From the NCBI RefSeq assembly GCF_032062135.1, contig NC_092860.1, forward strand, positions 64,672,878-64,736,877: a stretch of DNA of 64,000 nucleotides, written 5' to 3'. This document shows positions 35,961-47,455 of the stretch, one piece after another. The first letter of the stretch is position 1. Every line of letters starts with the position of its first letter. The translations under genes and the position numbers were made by a program. This DNA is from Pyxicephalus adspersus. Its lineage: Eukaryota; Chordata; Amphibia; Anura; Pyxicephalidae. The notes under the pieces were generated by a model, which ran no database searches, was not told the DNA's origin, and saw nothing but the letters and a program-made list of their open reading frames with translations.

Positions 35961-36231
35961 CAGGGGTCTGCAACCTGCGGAGCCGCATGCGGCTCTTCAG
36001 CCTCCTTGTTGTGGCTCCCTTCGGCTGCCGCGGGGGAGGCTTCTAGTTCAGTGTTTAATTTATTTTAAAGTAGGCCTACACATGCACACTTGTTGTAACA
36101 GGTAAAATTAAAAAAATATTAAAACTTTTAAAAGTTTATAAACTGTGTTATGTTTTGCGGCTCCAGACTATTTTTCTTTAGTGGAAAGGAGGCAAAATGG
36201 CTCGTTTGATAGTAAAGGTTGCTGACCCCTG
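35961..36231. mobile_element. hAT MITE inside LINE A
   Basis: 271 bp with ends 'caggggtctgcaacctgcgg' and 'ggttgctgacccctg'. Flanks atataggc (35953-35960) and gtataggc (36232-36239) are an 8-bp duplication with one change. The insertion lies just after the reverse-transcriptase catalytic motif of LINE A. Confidence 0.95.
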
Positions 36232-38323
36232 GTATAGGCAGATCTTTCTCTGGGTTCCCCAGAAACAGCATGACATCATCCGCAAACATGGCTAATTTGA
36301 CTTCTGTTTTGGATAGTTATCCCTGTAAATAAATTTGGATCTTGAAAAGATCTCACCAGTGGCTCAATGGCCGAATTTAACAACAGGGGTGATAGAGGGC
36401 AGCCCTGACGTGTACGTCTTCCCAACGAAAAGGTAGGAGATAATACTCCCACCACCTGAACCTGAGCTGAAGGAGCAGAGTACATTGCTACTATAAATTG
36501 TGCGAAGAAGCCAGTAAATCCAAACTAACTGGCGGAGCACAGCGTGAAGCCAAGGCCACTCAATACTATTGAATGCCTTCTCCGCGTCGAGCACCAATAA
36601 ATCGCTTGACCCTGAGAAGGTGTCAACCAATCTACTTTGCTCCAGAACAGTCAGCACCTTTCTAATATTATAGGCTGTGGATCTACCCAATACAAAACCC
36701 GCCTGGGCTGGGCTAACTAGTGTAGGCAAAAGCACCGCCAGACGGCCACATAAGATTTTTGACAACAACTTAACATCAACATTTAAAAGTGAGATGGGTC
36801 GATATGACCCAGGGTCCAAGGGATCCTTTTGCTTTTTAGGTAGAACTTTAATATGGGCCAAGCAACCCGAGGCCAAATAAGTAGACTTTGAATACATATC
36901 ATTATACAATGTAGTCAATCTAGGGGTAACTTGGTTCACCAATATCTTAAAAAATTTGGCCGGTAAGCCATCCGGTCCCGGAGCCTTGAAATGAGCTGAC
37001 TGCTTAATCACAGAAGTAACCTCCTCAGAGGTAATAGGATAATTTAGTCGCAATAAGTCATCTTCTGATAGATGTGGCAAATTCAAGCGATCCAAAAATG
37101 CCTGACCCAGGATAATATCACTTCCTTGCGATGTATAGAGATTTTGGTAATAGGAAGAAAACACAGCAGCAATATCACGAGGCAAGTGTACGGATCCCAA
37201 AGCTAGATTGGCAAGTAGTCAGCCTGATTTGTTGCCAAATCTAAAAAATTCTGCCCATTTATAAGCACGGATGGTAGTATCATACTGATGCAGCCAAAAG
37301 TCACAAGCATGTTTAGTGCGGAGCCACTCTTCCCTATCCTTTGCTGATAGAGACTTAAATTGCAAGTAAGCCTGACAGACCTGGTTACTGGTTTCCACAT
37401 ATTTAGCTAACGTCCTTTTTTTTTGCCAGGACACGTGGGCCATAATTCTACCCCTCTGAACTGCCTTGGCTGTATCCCAGTATAATTGGGGTGTATTTTG
37501 GTGGGCGGCATTGTGAAACTCAAAATCTCGCCACCAGTGCTTTAGGTGCTGTTGAAATTGCTCATCTTTGGCTGGAAAAGTTGGAAAACGCCAGGTAAAA
37601 TCAGACTGGTGCAAATAGCCCTCCGTTAAAGGCAAAAATACTGGTGCATGATCTGAAATAAAGATGGGATGAATAGTTGCCGTTTCCAACTTAAGTAGCA
37701 GGTCAGCTGAAACCAAGATGGTGACATAGTAGATTGTACTGCAAAACATGGGTATAGTCTCTGTCCAGAGGGTGCAGATGCCTCCAAGAGTCAATCAGAC
37801 CTGTTGCTGAAAGAAACAGTTGACAAGATGAGTCATTTAACACAGTAGACCCCTGCCTCAGCGGGGGTGGACATCTGTCTTCCAGTGTGCTAACAGTAGC
37901 ATTAAAATCACCCGCCACCAACATGGGAACTGAGGGAAGATTCTGCACGACTGTAAGAAGGTTGTTATAAAATAGTCCATTATCTTGATTGGGACCATAC
38001 ACCGCCAACAGCGTAAAGGCATTGGCCGGAATTTGCAGAGTTAACGCAGCCCATCTGCCATCGGAAGGGTCACAAGGATTACTAGATATGGTATATTGAA
38101 GTCTTTTATATAGCAGTATCATTACACCAGCACGTCTACCATGTGCAGAGGCACCCCAGACTTCGCCTACCCAACTTTTTCTCAGCAAATTGAACGAGGA
38201 TGACTGCAGATGTGTCTCTTGAAGGATCACAATATCAGCCTGTAGTTTTTTTAAGTGTCTGAGGACCATGGTGTGTTTATGAGGGGAGCATAGTCCTTTA
38301 ATATTCCAAGTAACAATTTTCAT
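36232..38323 (-). pseudogene. LINE A ORF2: endonuclease and reverse transcriptase, fragment 1
   Basis: The minus-strand ATG at 38323 opens an AP-endonuclease ('MKIVTWNIKGLCSPHK', 'DIVILQETHL', 'LVAGDFNATV'), then a frame break near 37750 and a linker. The reverse transcriptase follows (36364-37200; 'FKAPGPDGLPAKFFK', 'GSYRPISLLNVDVKLLSKIL') and then 'RQGCPLSPLL' (36276-36485). The catalytic 'MFADDVMLFL' is at about 36260-36290. The domain order is that of L1/Tx1-like ORF2. No ORF1 is found upstream, so the copy is probably 5'-truncated near 38330-38400. Several stops and shifts make it inactive. Confidence 0.9.
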
Positions 38324-40416
38324 TCAAGGAGGTATAAATGTAAAAAGAATAGTGAACGGTAGGTAAATTAATTCAGCTTGTTGCCTGGAGCCATCCCAGC
38401 TGAGTGGCCCCAGGAAAATTTAACTGCCACCAAATGGGGACAACTGCATAGGGGTAGGAGTGGACAGTCGTTCCAATAATGTAGTGGTGCATTGCACATT
38501 TGGGGTATACCAAAACCCAGAACAAATTAAAAACAGTAATACCAACAAAGGTGGTTAATGTTATGTTGTTGTGTTTATTACCACTGCCTTTATTACCACT
38601 TTTCAATGTTTGTCCTGCATAAAGATTTTCTAATCCAGTTTTCCACCCTTGATAGGCCAAAATTGCACATTGGTTTGGTAAGTATTTTTTGAATGTTTTG
38701 AAAATTTGTTGGGCCAGTTTTGAACTATTTTGGCTTTACATGGAAGTGTGGGTTTACATGTGTTTTGTTTTTATTTTTAATTTTTTTTGTCATTTAGTGT
38801 AAACTTTAGTGATGTTTTTTTTTTTTGTTTTGATGTGTTTTTATATTAGATATTAGTTAGTTGTTTTTTGGGGGTTTGTTATGTGATCTCCTTTCCAATC
38901 TCCCAGGACACACAGTTTAAAAAGACAATTGGGATTGTTTTTAAGCTGTTCCTTTCTCTGAATTATTTGTAAGGCTAAAAACAGCACAATTGTCTTGTTA
39001 AAACTGTTTGATGCGCATAGTTGTGCGCCAAACTTCAGGAGTGTGTAGCTCATAGTTGTGCACCAAGGCAGACCCGCTATGTGCGCCTGAACTGTTTTAT
39101 CAGTTGAAAAATGCACTGCACTTTTGCACAGTCCTCATTAAGGTAAGTTTGTATTTTATTTGTGTATATTGCTTGTTTTGCTTCATATGCACTCATGTAT
39201 GTATAGACATGAGTGCACATAAGGCCAAACGTGTGTGTATGCATTTAGATGTATACCATCTAAATGCATATAGAGGGCTTTTTGGACCCTATTGCTTCAC
39301 ATTGAAAAGATTGCCTAATTGTTCCCATGACTTTTGATATCATGAGCTTGGCTACAAGCAACATTCATGAAGAATATTGCTTCTGGTTAAAAGAAGGAAT
39401 CCACCTTTATGTGCTTCCACTACAAAGCTGAGGTGAGTAAGTCAATATATAGTGGGCCAAGATCTAAAATGCCATTCAAACCTGCAAAAACACCCTAAAG
39501 GGATGGAAACGCAAGAAAATGTTTGGCACAAAGTAGATTTGGCCTTGGAAGTTTCATTTACTAGTACTATTTGTTTTGTGTAAACACCTAAATAATGCAT
39601 ACACTCCAGTATTTATGAGCAATAGGTTAAGCAACAATACAACATCTGTTAATTTCTAAGAGTGCGAGACCCTCCTTGTGAGCTTGGCAATCAATGTGCT
39701 TTGATGTTGTGCTTGGCAACCTGGACCTCCTTCCATCACCATCAGGTGTGTTAGAATGAGTATGCAACTCAGCTGGACAACTAACTGATAACCAGTTTGG
39801 ACAGCAAGTGGAAGTGTGCTTGTATACAATAGTGCTAAGATCAGCTGGACAACTAATTAACAACAACACCAACAGATGAAACTAACAATCATGAGGATTA
39901 CAAAAAATCACATCAATGCATACCATCCAAGCAAACCTACTTAACCCCCCCCCCCAACAAACACACAAACCAGTCCAGTTAAAATAGTACTAATGAAAAT
40001 GCATATGTATTTGTATACATTTAAATGTATTTTGACATACACACACAAGTGAAATTACTAAATGGTCCTTAATAGATGTATTATAGCATGTTTGCCTATA
40101 ATCCTTTACTAAAATATTTGATTTCTCTAAAGTCAAACAAGAATGAAATTTTTTTCACAAATCAGGTCACAAATGTTTGTTCAAATATTTTTTTACACTC
40201 ATACTATTGTGTGATGACATATTTGAAAGTGCCACTTAGTATATATCCAGCTTGATAGAAATTATTTTGCAGTGTTGCAACCAAAAGAAAAAGTAACACA
40301 AGTGCAACAAATGTAAGTATAAATGCAAGTTTGCATATAAAAAGCAAGTTTGTGAAAAAGGAAGTAGAATGTAACATAAAAAAGTAGCACTTACACAAAA
40401 AAACATCAAGCATTAC

Positions 40417-41466
40417 CCACCTTGCCGTTCAACCCGACCTTGGTTCGGGGTAAAAACACTTGCAAAAAGTGTTAAACGCAAACTTTTCTCAGGTGGGTAA
40501 ACAAACATTATATTGCAATCCGATTGTCATACATTGTATGACAATCGGATTACAATTGAAAGAATATACTTACCCGGTCCCCACAGCTCCTCCACACGTC
40601 TGTCCTCTTCTGTCTTCTCCCGGCAAGTGCAGTGACGATCTCCGGGGTTTCCCAGTGANNNNNNNNNNNNNNNNNNNNNNNNNNNNNNNNNNNNNNNNNN
40701 NNNNNNNNNNNNNNNNNNNNNNNNNNNNNNNNNNNNNNNNNNNNNNNNNNNNNNNNNNNNNNNNNNNNNNNNNNNNNNNNNNNNNNNNNNNNNNNNNNNN
40801 NNNNNNNNNNNNNNNNNNNNNNNNNNNNNNNNNNNNNNNNNNNNNNNNNNNNNNNNNNNNNNNNNNNNNNNNNNNNNNNNNNNNNNNNNNNNNNNNNNNN
40901 NNNNNNNNNNNNNNNNNNNNNNNNNNNNNNNNNNNNNNNNNNNNNNNNNNNNNNNNNNNNNNNNNNNNNNNNNNNNNNNNNNNNNNNNNNNNNNNNNNNN
41001 NNNNNNNNNNNNNNNNNNNNNNNNNNNNNNNNNNNNNNNNNNNNNNNNNNNNNNNNNNNNNNNNNNNNNNNNNNNNNNNNNNNNNNNNNNNNNNNNNNNN
41101 NNNNNNNNNNNNNNNNNNNNNNNNNNNNNNNNNNNNNNNNNNNNNNNNNNNNNNNNNNNNNNNNNNNNNNNNNNNNNNNNNNNNNNNNNNNNNNNNNNNN
41201 NNNNNNNNNNNNNNNNNNNNNNNNNNNNNNNNNNNNNNNNNNNNNNNNNNNNNNNNNNNNNNNNNNNNNNNNNNNNNNNNNNNNNNNNNNNNNNNNNNNN
41301 NNNNNNNNNNNNNNNNNNNNNNNNNNNNNNNNNNNNNNNNNNNNNNNNNNNNNNNNNNGACATATTTCTGTAAGTTACAGGTCTACAATTTAAAAAAAAT
41401 ATTTCATGAAAAACAGTGTACCGCTTTTGGTACAGAAATCTAGACATCAGTGAAACTCCTAGGTGG
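40417..41466. mobile_element. TTAA MITE containing the assembly gap
   Basis: The left end 'cccaccttgccgttcaac' follows tta (40413-40415), and the right end 'ctcctaggtggttaa' holds TTAA at 41467-41470. Comparison with copy 1 of repeat B shows that this segment is an insertion at a TTAA. A hairpin lies at 40516-40550 ('aatccgattgtcatac' and its complement). The 700-base gap is inside, so the true length is unknown. Confidence 0.7.
40659..41358. other. Assembly gap (700 N)
   Basis: A run of exactly 700 unknown bases. Frames drawn across it (40460-41443 plus, 40527-41447 minus) are artefacts. Confidence 1.
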
Positions 41467-41970
41467 TTAAAGATTCAAACTGACCTGTAAAATGGACTGG
41501 AGATGCTCACAGAAAAGGGTGCAGGTGTGCGCTAATCAATTACTATCACCTTACTATTGAGGTTAACATCTACTCCTGAATCGTGCAGCTGAAAATTAAT
41601 CGCCTTAATTGGCGTATTCGAAATCTTTGCTCATCTTTGCAGGAAACCGGCAGACGAGTTAACTAGAACTTGGGCCCGACGTCGAGCGTACACGCATTTC
41701 ATTGATGAATCAGGGTATATGAGTCATATGTTAATTGTCAGCACTAGTGTTGTTGTTCGAATTCCGGTCGCCCTAATATTCAACCCGAATATGGCCGTTA
41801 AAATTCGGGTCGACCCAACCCGAATTTTGTTGGATTCGACGCCCCGAATTCGACCCTCCCACAATGCCTAGGGACCTTCAATAACAGCAGGCATGCTCCC
41901 CTCCATGTTTGTTGTGGCAGGCAGCCGATTGGCTGTCTGTCACTGCATGCCACACAGGCAGCCATTGGCC

Positions 41971-41977
41971 TATATAA
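41971..41977 (+). promoter_or_regulatory. TATA-like box in left leader of hAT family 1
   Basis: 'tatataa' sits 226 bases inside the left end, followed by a plus-strand leader. It points rightward, opposite to the minus-strand transposase core, so it no longer drives that gene. Function is inferred. Confidence 0.45.
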
Positions 41978-42081
41978 GGCCAGGGCATGCCTGCATTTAC
42001 CACTCCTGATAGAGATTTGCTAGCATCACAACGTTTCTGTGCTGCTTGGCTTGCTTTGTCAAAGTGTGAGTGTTTCACTTT

Positions 42082-42139
<58 letters not shown>
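42082..42139. repeat. (GATA)n in hAT leader
   Basis: About 14 units of gata. The flanks 'gtgtttcacttttaga' and 'cagtcagtgtgttacata' recur in reverse orientation around the (CTAT)n tract at 46175-46297. Confidence 0.98.
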
Positions 42140-42140
<1 letters not shown>

Positions 42141-42189
42141 ATATTCAGTCAGTGTGTTACATATACGCAGCCAGAGACAGGGTAAAAAA

Positions 42190-43045
42190 AATACAGATAT
42201 TTAGTTCTGATACCACTTGCAATCTATCAAAATGAACAGAAAAATTTCTGTATTTCTGTAAAAAAAATACAGATATCAAAATGAACAGAAAAAAAAAATC
42301 AGTATTTCTGTAAAAAAAATACAGATATTTCATTCTGATACCACTTGCTATCTATCAAAAAAGGTATAAAAATTTCTGTATTTCTGTAAAAAAAAAAATA
42401 CAGATATCAAAATGAACAGAAAAAAATTCAGTATTTCTGTAAAAAAATACAGATATTTCATTCTGATACCACTTGCTATCTATCAAAAAAGGTATAAAAA
42501 TTTCTGTATTTCTATTAAAAAAAATACAGGTATGTAATTTTGATACCACTTGCAATCTATCAAAATAAATATTAAAAATTCTGTATTTCTGTAAAAAAAA
42601 CAGATATTTAATTCCGATACCACTTGCAATCTATCAAAATGAACAGAAAAATTTCTGTAAAAAAATACAAATATTTAATTCTGATACCACTTGCAATCTA
42701 TCAAAATGAACAGAAAAATGTCTGTATTTCTGTAAAAAAATACAGATATTTAATTCTGATACCACTTGCAATCTATCAAAATGAACAGAAAAATGTCTGT
42801 ATTTCTGTAAAAAAATACAGATATTTAATTCTGATACCACTTGCAATCTATCAAAATGAACAGAAAAATGTCTGTATTTCTGTAAAAAAATACAGATATT
42901 TAATTCTGATACCACTTGCAATCTATCAAAATGAACAGAAAAATGTCTGTATTTCTGTAAAAAAATACAGATATTTATTTTTGATACCACTTGCTATCTA
43001 TCCAAAAGGACAGAAAAATGTATGTATAAAAATACAAATATCACA
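42190..43045 (+). repeat. 75-bp tandem array in hAT family-1 leader
   Basis: Units start at 42721, 42796 and 42871 with exact 75-base spacing and nearly identical sequence ('ctgataccacttgcaatc', 'tatcaaaatgaacag'). More diverged units extend left to about 42190. Each unit holds an inverted pair 'tgtatttctgta...tacagata'. Because 75 is a multiple of three, both strands stay open (42624-43064 plus, 42634-42990 minus) and would encode 25-residue repeats. I regard those frames as by-products. Confidence 0.95.
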
Positions 43046-43181
43046 GCTCCATTGCAAGTTATAGACCTCAGAGACAGAGTAGAGGTAGAGGGCCACTAGG
43101 GGGAGGAGAAGAAGGAGATGCCGAAGGCTGTGAACGTGCTATTCCCATCAAGGTGTAAGCAGGCCATGCAGCAGCTGACGA

Positions 43182-45380
43182 TTAGTCAGTACACTCTGCA
43201 GAAGAGGTGTTGAAGTCATTGCCGATCCAAGCCTTATTAATTTTATTAAAAGTGACTCTGTCGACATTTTCTGCCAAGAGCCGAATCCCCTTGTCACTCA
43301 CTACGCCTCTAGCTGCACTGAACGCTCTTTCAGATAACACACTTGCGGACGGGTAGGCAATGATCTGAATGGCATGTTCTGCCAGCTCCAGCCACTGCTC
43401 AAGCTTGAATACCCAGTAGCCCAGTGGGTCCTGGCTTTGCAGGTTGCAGATGTCCCATGCAGAGCTCAGGTATGCCTGCACCATGACTGAGTACCGCTGC
43501 TGAGTGTCATTGGCAATTGCTGCACGACTGGCAGCTTGCTTCCGCTGAAAAAAAGCCTGCATAGTTTGGCTTAGACGACCTCTGCCGCCCATGCTGACCT
43601 CTACTGCTGCTTAAAGCAGTTGTTTGGTTCCCATGGCTGGTGGAACTGCCATAGGGATCCCTTTTGCTGCTGCTGGCTGCCGGAAAGGCTGAGCACAAGT
43701 CCCTCACAAGCACTTCTTGATAGTGCTGCATTTTAGGTTTCCTGTATTGGGGCAAGATCAGTTGTTGTATCTCAGGCTTGTAACATGGATCCAGTAACAT
43801 AGCAATCCAATAGTCGTCAGTCTTTGTTTTTATGTGTTGAATGCGTGGATCTTTGGCTTTGCACTCTTGCATGATGTGGCTCAAACTACCCACAGCTGAG
43901 GTAATTCTGGACCCACACTCCTGTGGGTCGAACAGCAGCACAGGGTCGTCCTTCTCCGCCTGGTCTTGCCATCCACGGAACATGGCGCCTTGTGGTTGGG
44001 TGGATGCCCCTTCCTCCCCTTCTCCCATGCCTGCAATGTCCACCTCATCCTCTTCCACCTCCTCTTCCTGGATTTGTGGTGCACTATGTCTAGTAGGCAC
44101 GTATGTCCGAGATAATGCTTGAAACGTCTCTTGATGCAGCGTCTGCTCTGTGTCGTGTCCGAGATCCACCATCATCTGTTCCAGCAGGCATATGATGGGG
44201 ATGGTGTCACTGACACAGGCCTGATCTCTGTTGATCATCCTGGTGGCCTCTTCAAAAGGTGACAGTGCACAAGTCCTCAATTTGCAGCCACTGTGCAGGG
44301 CTGAAGAAAGGTAGTGTAGGTATACGTCTGAAATAAACAGACGCTGCCACATAATCCACCACCGCTTTCTGTTGATCAGCCAGCCACTGCAGCATGTAAA
44401 AGTTGGAATTCCAACGTGTGGCCACATCACAAATTAACCGGTGCACTGGCAGGTTGAGATTTTGCTGTAAATCTACCAATCTGGCACTGGCTGTGTACGA
44501 CTGGCGGAAATGCGCTGACAACTTTCTAGCCATCAGCAACAGCGGCTTGAGGCCTGGGTAATTCCTAAGGAAGCGCTGTACTATCAGGTTCATGATGTGA
44601 GCCAGGCAAGGTATGTGTGTGAGTTTTCCACAACGAGGGCTGCCAGCAGGTTGGCCTCGTTGTCACACACGACTTGCCTGGCTGAAGTCTGTTGGGAGTT
44701 AGCCATATGTCCTCCTGCTTCCGCAAGGCACTTAGAATGGCTGCCCCCATGTGGCAGAGGGAACCCAGGCTTCGCAACCTCAGGACTGCGTGACAACCTC
44801 TGAATTGTGCACCGAAATAGCAAACTGCAGGTTGTTGCTGGCGGTGAACAGATGCTGCCGAATAGGAGGTGCTGGGTCTCCACGGCAAAGTGTCCCTGGA
44901 GGAAGAGGTTGAGGCTCAAGAGTCAAAGGAGGAGGTGGAAGTGGGAGTTGAGGAGGAAATTGCATGGTGATGTGCTCGGGGCGGAGGTAGGTATGCAGGC
45001 CTTGCTGCAGCTGCATCTTCCCCTGTTGCCACCAAAGTTACCCAGTGAGCTGTATAGGAAATACATCTTCCCACTCCATGCTTGCTCCACCAACCAATGC
45101 AAAGCAGGAACACATTTTTCTGCAAAATACTGTCGCTTAGGCATAAGGAACTGTGGGTTCGCGCAGAGAAATGCATAACAGAACACATTGGAGTCCACCA
45201 GCCGGTAAGGGAGGAGCTCTAAAGCAATCAGCTGTGCGATTGCCGCATTGATTAGCTTCGTTTTGGGGTCATTTGGGCCATATTTCTTCTTGCGCTCCAG
45301 CATCTGGGGGATGGAAGGTTGGATGCTGCTAAAGCTAACCACAGAAAGATTGGATGATGGGGTAGAAGGTCTTGACTGCT
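43182..45380 (-). pseudogene. hAT transposase core, minus strand, broken (family 1)
   Basis: In coding order: an N-terminal part of the catalytic region (44923-45380; 'SSIQPSIPQML', 'LPYRLVDSNVF') that follows an acceptor-like 'ttgcattgctagcag' ending at about 45379; a region with 'VCDNEANLLAAL' (catalytic-type Asp, 44590-44919); 'LICDVATRWNSNFYMLQWL' (44252-44593); a region with 'TDDYWIAMLLDPCYKPEIQ' (43507-44430); and the dimerisation region (43182-43592; 'DPLGYWVFKLEQWLELAEHA', 'SVLSERAFSAARG' with the C-terminal Glu). At least four frame breaks occur. The zinc-finger segment that should precede it lies in the opposite orientation (45491-45848). Confidence 0.9.
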
Positions 45381-45442
45381 AGCAATGCAACAAACAGCAG
45401 CTGATCTGCATTGGAGCTCCTGCTCACCGCTGGTGGAGCCTG

Positions 45443-45490
45443 AAAAAGGTAATGCTCGGCTACATGCCCCACTCAAATTGCTGGCAGCAG
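45443..45490. repeat. 48-bp perfect inverted repeat, left copy
   Basis: From 'aaaaaggtaatgctcggc' to 'ctggcagcag'. It is the exact reverse complement of 45849-45896. The pair brackets the inverted zinc-finger segment. Confidence 0.95.
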
Positions 45491-45848
45491 TACTGGTAAC
45501 TTTGCCTGTCACCACAGCTATGCCTCAACAACCGCGACCGCCACCACGAGCACCAGCTCCAGAGCACCTTTCGGCCAGGTTAGATGTTCGCTCGTGTGGG
45601 CATTTTTTAATGTCCATAGTGATGACAACACTATGGTCATCTGCAAACTGTGTGCTCAACACTTGAAACGAGGCAAAAACCCAAACAAACTTGGAAAAAG
45701 TTGCATGAGCACACATTTAAAAAGCCACCACCCGGCAACCTGGCGGGAACACCTGGTGAAAGCACAGAGCTCTGTGCGACCACCTCCGCCCAAGAAGCAA
45801 GCTCAAACTGCTCGATCTTCCTCCTTCTGCCACCATAGTTACCTCTTG
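45491..45848 (+). pseudogene. hAT BED zinc-finger segment, inverted relative to transposase core
   Basis: The plus-strand frame 45594-45866 reads as a BED finger: 'MWAFFNVHSDDNTMVICKLC' (aromatic start and CxxC), then 'MSTHLKSHHP' (H-x4-H), preceded by a Pro/Ala-rich lead. In hAT transposases this finger is N-terminal to the core and on the same strand. Here the core is on the minus strand, so the finger cannot be joined to it by splicing. A perfect 48-bp inverted repeat flanks the segment on both sides. Confidence 0.9.
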
Positions 45849-45896
45849 CTGCTGCCAGCAATTTGAGTGGGGCATGTAGCCGAGCATTACCTTTTT
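45849..45896. repeat. 48-bp perfect inverted repeat, right copy
   Basis: Reverse complement of 45443-45490, reading 'ctgctgccagcaatttgagt' onward to 'gagcattaccttttt'. Confidence 0.95.
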
Positions 45897-46149
45897 TTAC
45901 CTTGTAGCTAATATGCTTCAAGTGTAAATTTGTATAGTAAGTGGATTTTTTTATTTGGGAGGGGTGGTTGACACCAAAAATGCAAGTGTGCTGTGTGTGT
46001 TTTGTATGCAGCATTTTCCTTCAGTGGGGACGCTTGTAATATGCAGCACAGTATACAAAATATATACTGCAGTATACACTGCGTCTGAGTGTCTGTCTAT
46101 CAGTACAAGTGGTATACTGTGCATGCAGTCTGGGAGGGTAGTCTGCATC

Positions 46150-46320
<171 letters not shown>

Positions 46321-46447
46321 ACAGTAGATTTCAGGACTGCACCAATACAGTACAAGGAAGAAGCGGCCTTTTGGAGCCAGTTTGAAAAACCAACCTGGAC
46401 CACCTGTTTTTTCGGCTCACCGAGGTGCTGAGCCCCAAATGTCTGGT

Positions 46448-46652
46448 GATATGAAACATGTTCATGTCTGTTGGATTTAAAGCTGGTGAAGTGCTAGAGT
46501 ACCCCGTTCCTAATGTGCGCTGGGACATCATAGAAGGGAATTTCTACAGCGCCACACTGGCCGATTTGCTTGTGCAATTCGATGTGATTGACATGCACTT
46601 CCACTTACGTTTCAAGCTGCGTTCCAAGATGACACCCACTCGAATCAGCTGA
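46448..46652 (+). pseudogene. Unrecognised coding-like fragment in the hAT element
   Basis: A plus-strand frame with balanced composition ('FKAGEVLEYPVPNVRWDII', 'GNFYSATLADLLVQFDVIDM') ends at a stop at 46652. It does not look like transposase and I cannot assign it to a family. It may be chance coding, part of another element or captured sequence. Confidence 0.25.
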
Positions 46653-46689
46653 CTCATCGGAAGTATACCTGCATCCTGATGGCTCATAT

Positions 46690-47455
46690 TGATCAAGCCT
46701 GGGCCGTGCAGCAGTAACAGCATGAGGAGAAGGCGGTGGGCCCTGAGACGGAGCAAGGACGGCATTAGAGGTTGAGGCCATCACCTATATGGACAGTGTC
46801 GAAGCTGTAGCTATTGAAGACATGAATGGATGAACGAGATTCCAATCTGTCCCTACCTCAATGGGGAAAAAAGACCCTGTTGAGCTTGACTCTAGTCTGG
46901 CATCTAGAGCTGGGTACTGGGCAGTGGGCAGGGGCGGCAGTAAGGGCAGGAGGAGTAACACAGCCATCCACACCACGTCTCAGGGCCCACGGCCACTGTA
47001 GGGACAGTTGGAATCTCATTCATCCCAATAGCTACACTGTCAATTAAGGAAGATGGCCTCAAGCTGTTGCTGCTGCCACCGCCTGCCGAGTATCCAGCTC
47101 TAGATGGCAGTTAACAATGCTGTCCATACTCTGTCTCAGGGCCTGCTGCCTCCTCCTCATGCTGTTACTGCTGCTGCCTGCCCACTGCCCAGTACCCAGC
47201 TCTAGATGCCAGACTAGACACAAGCCTAACAGGGTGTTCTTTTCCCGCTGATTCGGCCAAGCCCGTTCCGTTTCATGTGGTTTCACTACATAGTAGGTAC
47301 GGATTGGAATCTCGTTCATACATTCATGTCTCCAATAGCTACAGCTTCTACACTGTCCATATAGGTGATGGCCTCAAACTCTAATGCTATCCTTGCTCCT
47401 TCTCAGGGCCCATCGCCTCCTCCTCATGCTGTTACTGCTGCCGCCTGCCCAGTAA
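46690..47455. repeat. Long palindrome, ~250-bp arms
   Basis: About 46690-46935 is the imperfect reverse complement of 47178-47455. Paired landmarks are 'gcagtaacagcatgaggag', 'tatatggacagtgt', 'gaacgagattccaatc' and 'agagctgggtactgggcag'. The ~240-base loop holds further shorter repeats of the same words. Confidence 0.85.

Larger units (their letters stand above)
38560..41717 (-). mobile_element. Unclassified repeat family B, long copy 2
   Basis: Inverted counterpart of 24341-27020. The outer end 'ttcattgatgaatcaggg' lies at about 41717. A MITE with TTAA-like flanks (40417-41466) interrupts it; copy 1 preserves the uninterrupted site ('ttaatgcttaatg'). The left boundary near 38560 or lower is not sharp, and 38324-38560 may hold LINE A 5' flank. 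Confidence 0.7.

Noticed and set aside
40460..41447. Long open frames on both strands across 40460-41447
   Set aside because: They run through 700 unknown bases and have no real content.
42190..43045. CRISPR-like array (regular repeats)
   Set aside because: Units are contiguous with no unique spacers, in a vertebrate-type genome; it is a minisatellite.
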